Assembly: GCA_002162795.1 (NCBI GenBank)
Contig: MAAY01000008.1
Location: forward strand, 1 to 37,072
Length of the DNA: 37,072 nt
Direction of reading: 5' to 3'
From: Rhodobacterales bacterium 56_14_T64
GTDB lineage: Bacteria > Pseudomonadota > Alphaproteobacteria > Rhodobacterales > Rhodobacteraceae
The translations under genes were made by a program, and so were the position numbers. This document shows, one piece after another, positions 33,602 through 37,072 of the stretch. Numbering within the stretch: the stretch's first letter is position 1; each line of letters begins with the position of its first letter. The notes below the pieces were generated by a model, which was not told where the DNA came from, did no database searches, and saw nothing but the letters and a program-made list of their open reading frames with translations.

Positions 33602-34267
33602 ATGACCGATCCTTTTGCCCAGCTCATTCCCGAGGCAAAAATATTTCTGCGCGAGCTGGCCGCCAACAACAATCGCGACTGGTTCACCGCCAGCAAGGCC
33701 CGCTATCAGGCTGAACTGAAAGCCCCGGCAATGTTGCTACAGGAACAGCTAACTGCGGATTTGGCCAAGACCGCCGGTGACAGGGTCTCTGCAAAACTGT
33801 TCCGCCCGCAACGCGACATTCGCTTCTCCAAGGACAAAACCCCCTATCACAACCACCTGCACATGTTTTGGCAGATCCAGGGGCGGCTTGAGTTCGGATT
33901 ATTCCTCGGCGTTTCTCCCGACTATTGCCGGATCGGCGGTGGCGTGATGGGGTTCGACAAGACCCAGTTGTTAGACTGGCGTACGGCTATTGATGGCGCC
34001 GAAGGTATTGAAATAGCAGCACAACTAGACAATCTGGCTCACCAAGGCTTCATTGCTGAAGATCCCGAACTGAAACGCGTCCCCTCCGCCTTTGACAAAG
34101 ACCACGCCCAAGGGGATCTGTTACGCCGCAAATCCCTCACTGTCTGGCGGAACATGCCCAACTCCGAGTGGTCCGGGCCGCTCTCAGCCCTGAACGCAGG
34201 CTTTGCCAGCCTTATGCCCCTGCGCACATGCCTCTCGGACTGCCTGACCGCCGGACGTTCCTCATGA
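33602..34267 (+). CDS. DUF2461 family protein
   Basis: This 221-aa protein matches the DUF2461 (TIGR02453) pattern. FLRELAANNNRDWFTASKARYQAELKAPA fills the first 45 residues, FRPQRDIRFSKDKTPYHNHLHMFW follows, and GGGVMGFDKTQL is near the middle. The family has no known activity. The ATG at 33602 has GGAG 10 bases upstream. The stop overlaps the ATG of the next gene (ATGA), and that gene overlaps the GST gene, so the three form one unit. Confidence 0.87.
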   Translation: MTDPFAQLIPEAKIFLRELAANNNRDWFTASKARYQAELKAPAMLLQEQLTADLAKTAGDRVSAKLFRPQRDIRFSKDKTPYHNHLHMFWQIQGRLEFGLFLGVSPDYCRIGGGVMGFDKTQLLDWRTAIDGAEGIEIAAQLDNLAHQGFIAEDPELKRVPSAFDKDHAQGDLLRRKSLTVWRNMPNSEWSGPLSALNAGFASLMPLRTCLSDCLTAGRSS

Positions 34268-35151
34268 CTGGCACTTTTGAGTCTCTGAACGGCAATCCGT
34301 TCTATGTCCGCCGCTGGGGTAACCCATCCCTGCCGCCACTGCTGATGCTGCACGGTTTTCCAGAATACAGCGGCGCCTGGAACACGCTGGCGCCGGAACT
34401 GTCACAACACTATCACATCATTGCCCCAGATCAGCGCGGCTATGGCCAAAGCTGGACACCCGAAGGCGTCGAAAACTACACCACCTCGGCGCTGATTAGC
34501 GACATGGTGGCGCTGATCAAACAGATCGACGGGCCTGTCACTGTGCTAGGGCACGATTGGGGCGCTGCCATCGCCTATGGGTTGGCAATGTTTCACCCGG
34601 ATCTGGTGTCACGGTTGATCATCGCCAACGGAGTACACCCGGTGCCGTTCCAACGCGCCCTTGTCGCAGGCGGCGCCCAAACCGCTGCCTCGCAATACAT
34701 CACATGGCTGCGCCAGCCCGGCAGCGAAGATGCGCTGGCAGCAAATGACTTTGACAAATTGTTGGGGCTGTTTTCTGCTGACATGGACCTCAGCTGGCTC
34801 AGCGGCGAGCGGCTAAAGGCATACAAGCTGGAATGGTCCCGCCCGGGGCGTCTGCGCGCCATGATCAACTGGTACCGGGCGTCGCCTTTGCTGGTGGCCA
34901 AGCCTGACATGCCACTGCCAATGCCCGACATGCCGCTCGACAGACTGTATGTTCGACAGCCTCACCTACTGCTCTGGGGCACTGGCGACACTGCGCTGAC
35001 ACCAGCAAGTACCCAAGCGTTGGAGGAGTTCGCCCCACAGCTTACCCGCTTTGAGTTTGACCAGGCCGACCACTGGCTCTGCCACCAGAAACCCGTCGAA
35101 ATCGCCCGCGCCATTCTCGACTGGGCAGCCGTACAGGACAACGCCTCATGA
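34264..35151 (+). CDS. Alpha/beta hydrolase of the epoxide hydrolase type
   Basis: This 295-aa protein has LMLHGFPEYSGAWNTLAPELSQ (oxyanion motif HGFPE), the conserved PDQRGYGQS block, and the elbow GHDWGA, in which Asp replaces the usual Ser. A nucleophilic Asp is the mark of epoxide hydrolases and haloalkane dehalogenases. HGFPE with GHDWGAAIA favours an epoxide hydrolase; the C-terminal His is in ADHWLCHQ. It begins with an ATGA overlap on DUF2461 and ends with one on the GST gene. Pairing with GST suggests electrophile detoxification. Confidence 0.85.
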   Translation: MTGTFESLNGNPFYVRRWGNPSLPPLLMLHGFPEYSGAWNTLAPELSQHYHIIAPDQRGYGQSWTPEGVENYTTSALISDMVALIKQIDGPVTVLGHDWGAAIAYGLAMFHPDLVSRLIIANGVHPVPFQRALVAGGAQTAASQYITWLRQPGSEDALAANDFDKLLGLFSADMDLSWLSGERLKAYKLEWSRPGRLRAMINWYRASPLLVAKPDMPLPMPDMPLDRLYVRQPHLLLWGTGDTALTPASTQALEEFAPQLTRFEFDQADHWLCHQKPVEIARAILDWAAVQDNAS

Positions 35152-35759
35152 TCACCGTACACCACCTCAACCGCTCCCGTTCACACCGCATCTTGTGGCT
35201 GCTCGAAGAGTTGGATCTAGACTATCATGTGATCCGCTACGAGCGCGACGCCAAGACCAACCTGGCCCCGCCCGAGTTGTTAAAGATCCATCCCTTGGGC
35301 AAATCGCCAGTGGTGGAAATGGACGGCGAGACCGTCATCGAATCCGCCGCCATCATCGAACTGATCTGCAGCCATTATGCGCCGCAAATGATCCCCCTGC
35401 ACAGCAGACCCGAGTTCATCCGCCACACAGAACTGATGCATTTTGCCGAAGGCTCAGCGATGACCCCCATCCTGCTCAACCTCTATGTTGGCGCGTTGGG
35501 CGAGGCCGGAGCCCCGCTGCACCCACGCATCCAACAACAACTGGCCAGCCACTTTGCTTTCATGAACAGCCAGCTGCGCCCATCGGGCCATTTCGTACTG
35601 GATCAGCTGTCCGCCGCCGACATCCTGCTCAGCTTCCCCGCCGAGATCGCCATTCGCATGGGGCGTGGCGAGGAATACCCGGCCTTGGCAGCCTTTGTGG
35701 AAACTATCCAGAACCGCCCAGCCTATGAGCGCGCCTTTGTGCGTGGAGGCGGTGCCTGA
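35148..35759 (+). CDS. Glutathione S-transferase
   Basis: This 203-aa enzyme conjugates glutathione to electrophiles. The N-terminal thioredoxin-like domain has LNRSRSHRILWLLEELDLDY and PLGKSPVVEMDGETVIESAAII, the cis-Pro and the SNAIL-like ES motif for glutathione. The C-terminal helical domain runs from about residue 85. The subgroup resembles bacterial GSTs with a Ser near the start (SRSHRI) as activating residue. Its ATG overlaps the hydrolase stop (ATGA). No gene follows in this direction; a convergent decarboxylase lies about 100 bp away. Confidence 0.9.
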   Translation: MITVHHLNRSRSHRILWLLEELDLDYHVIRYERDAKTNLAPPELLKIHPLGKSPVVEMDGETVIESAAIIELICSHYAPQMIPLHSRPEFIRHTELMHFAEGSAMTPILLNLYVGALGEAGAPLHPRIQQQLASHFAFMNSQLRPSGHFVLDQLSAADILLSFPAEIAIRMGRGEEYPALAAFVETIQNRPAYERAFVRGGGA

Positions 35760-35861
35760 TCTCTGGAACATCAGCGCCGCGAGCCCGCCGCATCACCCCC
35801 CCGGTAATGACCCTGACGTGTGTCAAATAAATCCGGTGATCACTCCCTGTCCCGCTTGCCG

Positions 35862-37072
35862 TCAGGCAACAGCCCGTCGCGCCACTGCAGCAATCGCAGC
35901 TCGAATGTCCGCCTCTCGACTGCGATGATTGGTGATCGCCGCACGCAACATCACCACCCCATTCACCCGCGTGGTTGAAAACACCACTTCGCCACTCTCC
36001 TGCAGGCTCTGGACAATCTCGCTGTTGAGCACCGATTGCGCCTCTACCGTCAGATCAGCCCGCGCGGTGAACACACAAACATTCGACACCACAGGCGCCG
36101 CCAGACGCATATCCGGGCTGACCTCAACCTCCTGCGCCATCAGCGCTGCAAGTCGGCAATTGTCAGTGATTGCCGCCCCCAAGGCCGCCTCACCGTACAT
36201 CTCCAGCGCGGTCCAAACCTTCAACGCCCGATTGCCACGGCTCAGATCAATCCCGTAGTCGCAAAACCACGGATCTCCCCCCGCCAGCCCACGTTCCGCC
36301 GCCTCCAGATAACTGGGCCGCGCCGCAAAAGCCGCCCGATGCGCATCCCCATCAGCGATCAGCACCAGCCCGCAGTCATAGCCAACGTACATCCATTTGT
36401 GGAAATCCAGCGCGATACTATCCGCCCGGCCAATACCATCGCTCAAGCCCCGCCACGGATCATCCGCGATCCGTGTCCAGGCCCCAAAAGCGCCATCCAC
36501 ATGCAGCCACAGATCCTCGGCTTCCGCCACATCCGCCAGCCCATCCAGATCATCATAAGTTCCCAGATCAACCGAGCCAGCCATGCCGACAATCAAAAAC
36601 GGCTGTACCCCGGCTGCCCGGTCCTGCGCAATCTGTGCCCGCAGGGCCTCCAGATCCATCTGCCCCTTAACCAAAGGCACCAGACGCAGGTTATCAAATC
36701 CAACCCCAAGCAGCTCCAAAGCCTTGCGCGTGGCGTTATGAATGCCTTCCCCAGCATAAGCGACCAACCGAACCGCCCCCTGCCCAGTCTTGCGCACATC
36801 CGGCATCACCCGCACCCGCGCCGCCTGAAAGGCAATCACCGTTGCCTGCGAGGTCCCGGCCACCAGCACCCCACTGCTGCCCTCGGGCATGCCCATCTTG
36901 TCGCGCGTCCAGTCAATCACCGCGCGCTCCATGTAATTGGCCCCGTGATCACGCCCACCAAGGTTGGCATTCACCACCGCCCCCGCCATGCCCGCAATCA
37001 GATCCGAGGCCAGCCCGGTGCCCTGCACCCAGCCCCAAAACCGGGGATGAATATTGCCACCATGATAGGGCA
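35862..37072 (-). CDS. PLP-dependent decarboxylase (aromatic-L-amino-acid/DDC family), 5' end beyond the window
   Basis: This is a group II decarboxylase with 403 residues visible. The frame runs on past the right edge, since the visible sequence begins PYHGGNIHPRFWGWV, a conserved block that lies some 70-90 residues into such proteins. PRFWGWVQGTG, LWLHVDGAFGAW with the cofactor Asp, and the PLP lysine in LDFHKWMYVGYDCG identify the family. Substrates in this family include tyrosine, tryptophan, DOPA and aspartate, and cannot be chosen here. It is convergent with the GST gene. Confidence 0.88.
   Translation of the reverse strand, partial: PYHGGNIHPRFWGWVQGTGLASDLIAGMAGAVVNANLGGRDHGANYMERAVIDWTRDKMGMPEGSSGVLVAGTSQATVIAFQAARVRVMPDVRKTGQGAVRLVAYAGEGIHNATRKALELLGVGFDNLRLVPLVKGQMDLEALRAQIAQDRAAGVQPFLIVGMAGSVDLGTYDDLDGLADVAEAEDLWLHVDGAFGAWTRIADDPWRGLSDGIGRADSIALDFHKWMYVGYDCGLVLIADGDAHRAAFAARPSYLEAAERGLAGGDPWFCDYGIDLSRGNRALKVWTALEMYGEAALGAAITDNCRLAALMAQEVEVSPDMRLAAPVVSNVCVFTARADLTVEAQSVLNSEIVQSLQESGEVVFSTTRVNGVVMLRAAITNHRSREADIRAAIAAVARRAVA

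Overview
The window is about 37 kb of a fairly GC-rich chromosome from an alphaproteobacterium, most likely a Roseobacter-group member of the Rhodobacteraceae. This rests on protein style (a LdtR-like MarR, SdhE, a class I-gamma aspartate aminotransferase, a DUF817 protein, the small 'CTP synthetase-like' membrane peptide), on alphaproteobacterial regulatory motifs (TTTGCAAA sites before prpE, a TTAA-N7-TTAA CtrA-type box) and on pervasive ATGA start/stop overlaps. No rRNA, tRNA or CRISPR array was seen.

Left end (1-1470): a mobile-element scar. It holds the last codons of an IS3/IS481-type transposase, a Mu gpG-like virion morphogenesis gene, a strong terminator and a Mor-like activator, and looks like a decayed Mu-type prophage. 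1470-8070: core metabolism. prpE (propionyl-CoA synthetase) follows a 670-bp non-coding stretch with ScfR/PccR-like sites, then come an amidase, nadK and glyA. 8070-12550: DUF817 protein; a stress locus in which a TetR regulator precedes a PspA/IM30-like gene and a small membrane protein, with four copies of the palindrome TGAAC-N3-GTTCA; an alpha/beta hydrolase; and a 60-aa membrane protein.

12600-14700: the first copy of an unusual two-gene cassette (96-aa winged-helix-like protein plus MASE1-like polytopic membrane protein), a 750-bp non-coding region with a CtrA-type box and a perfect palindrome, and a cold-shock gene. 14750-19022: alpha/beta hydrolases, a VOC protein and a DUF4105/Lnb-like protein. 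19210-23970: thrS and a complete bufferin-type copper RiPP operon (DUF2282 precursor, MNIO/DUF692 enzyme, DUF2063 partner, DoxX), with a strong hairpin between precursor and enzyme genes.

24030-30770: small membrane protein, ArsC/Spx-like protein, second cold-shock gene, thyA-folA, gloA, LdtR-like MarR with a palindromic site, sdhE with an XRE regulator, and aspartate aminotransferase followed by two small genes. 30773-32066: the second copy of the winged-helix/MASE1-like cassette, preceded by consecutive stem-loops that may be an RNA element. 32108-37072: MATE exporter, an overlapping trio (DUF2461, epoxide-hydrolase-like, GST) and a PLP-dependent decarboxylase cut by the right edge.

The items most worth following are the duplicated winged-helix/MASE1-like cassette with its structured leader, the TetR-PspA operator array, and the intercistronic hairpin in the bufferin operon.
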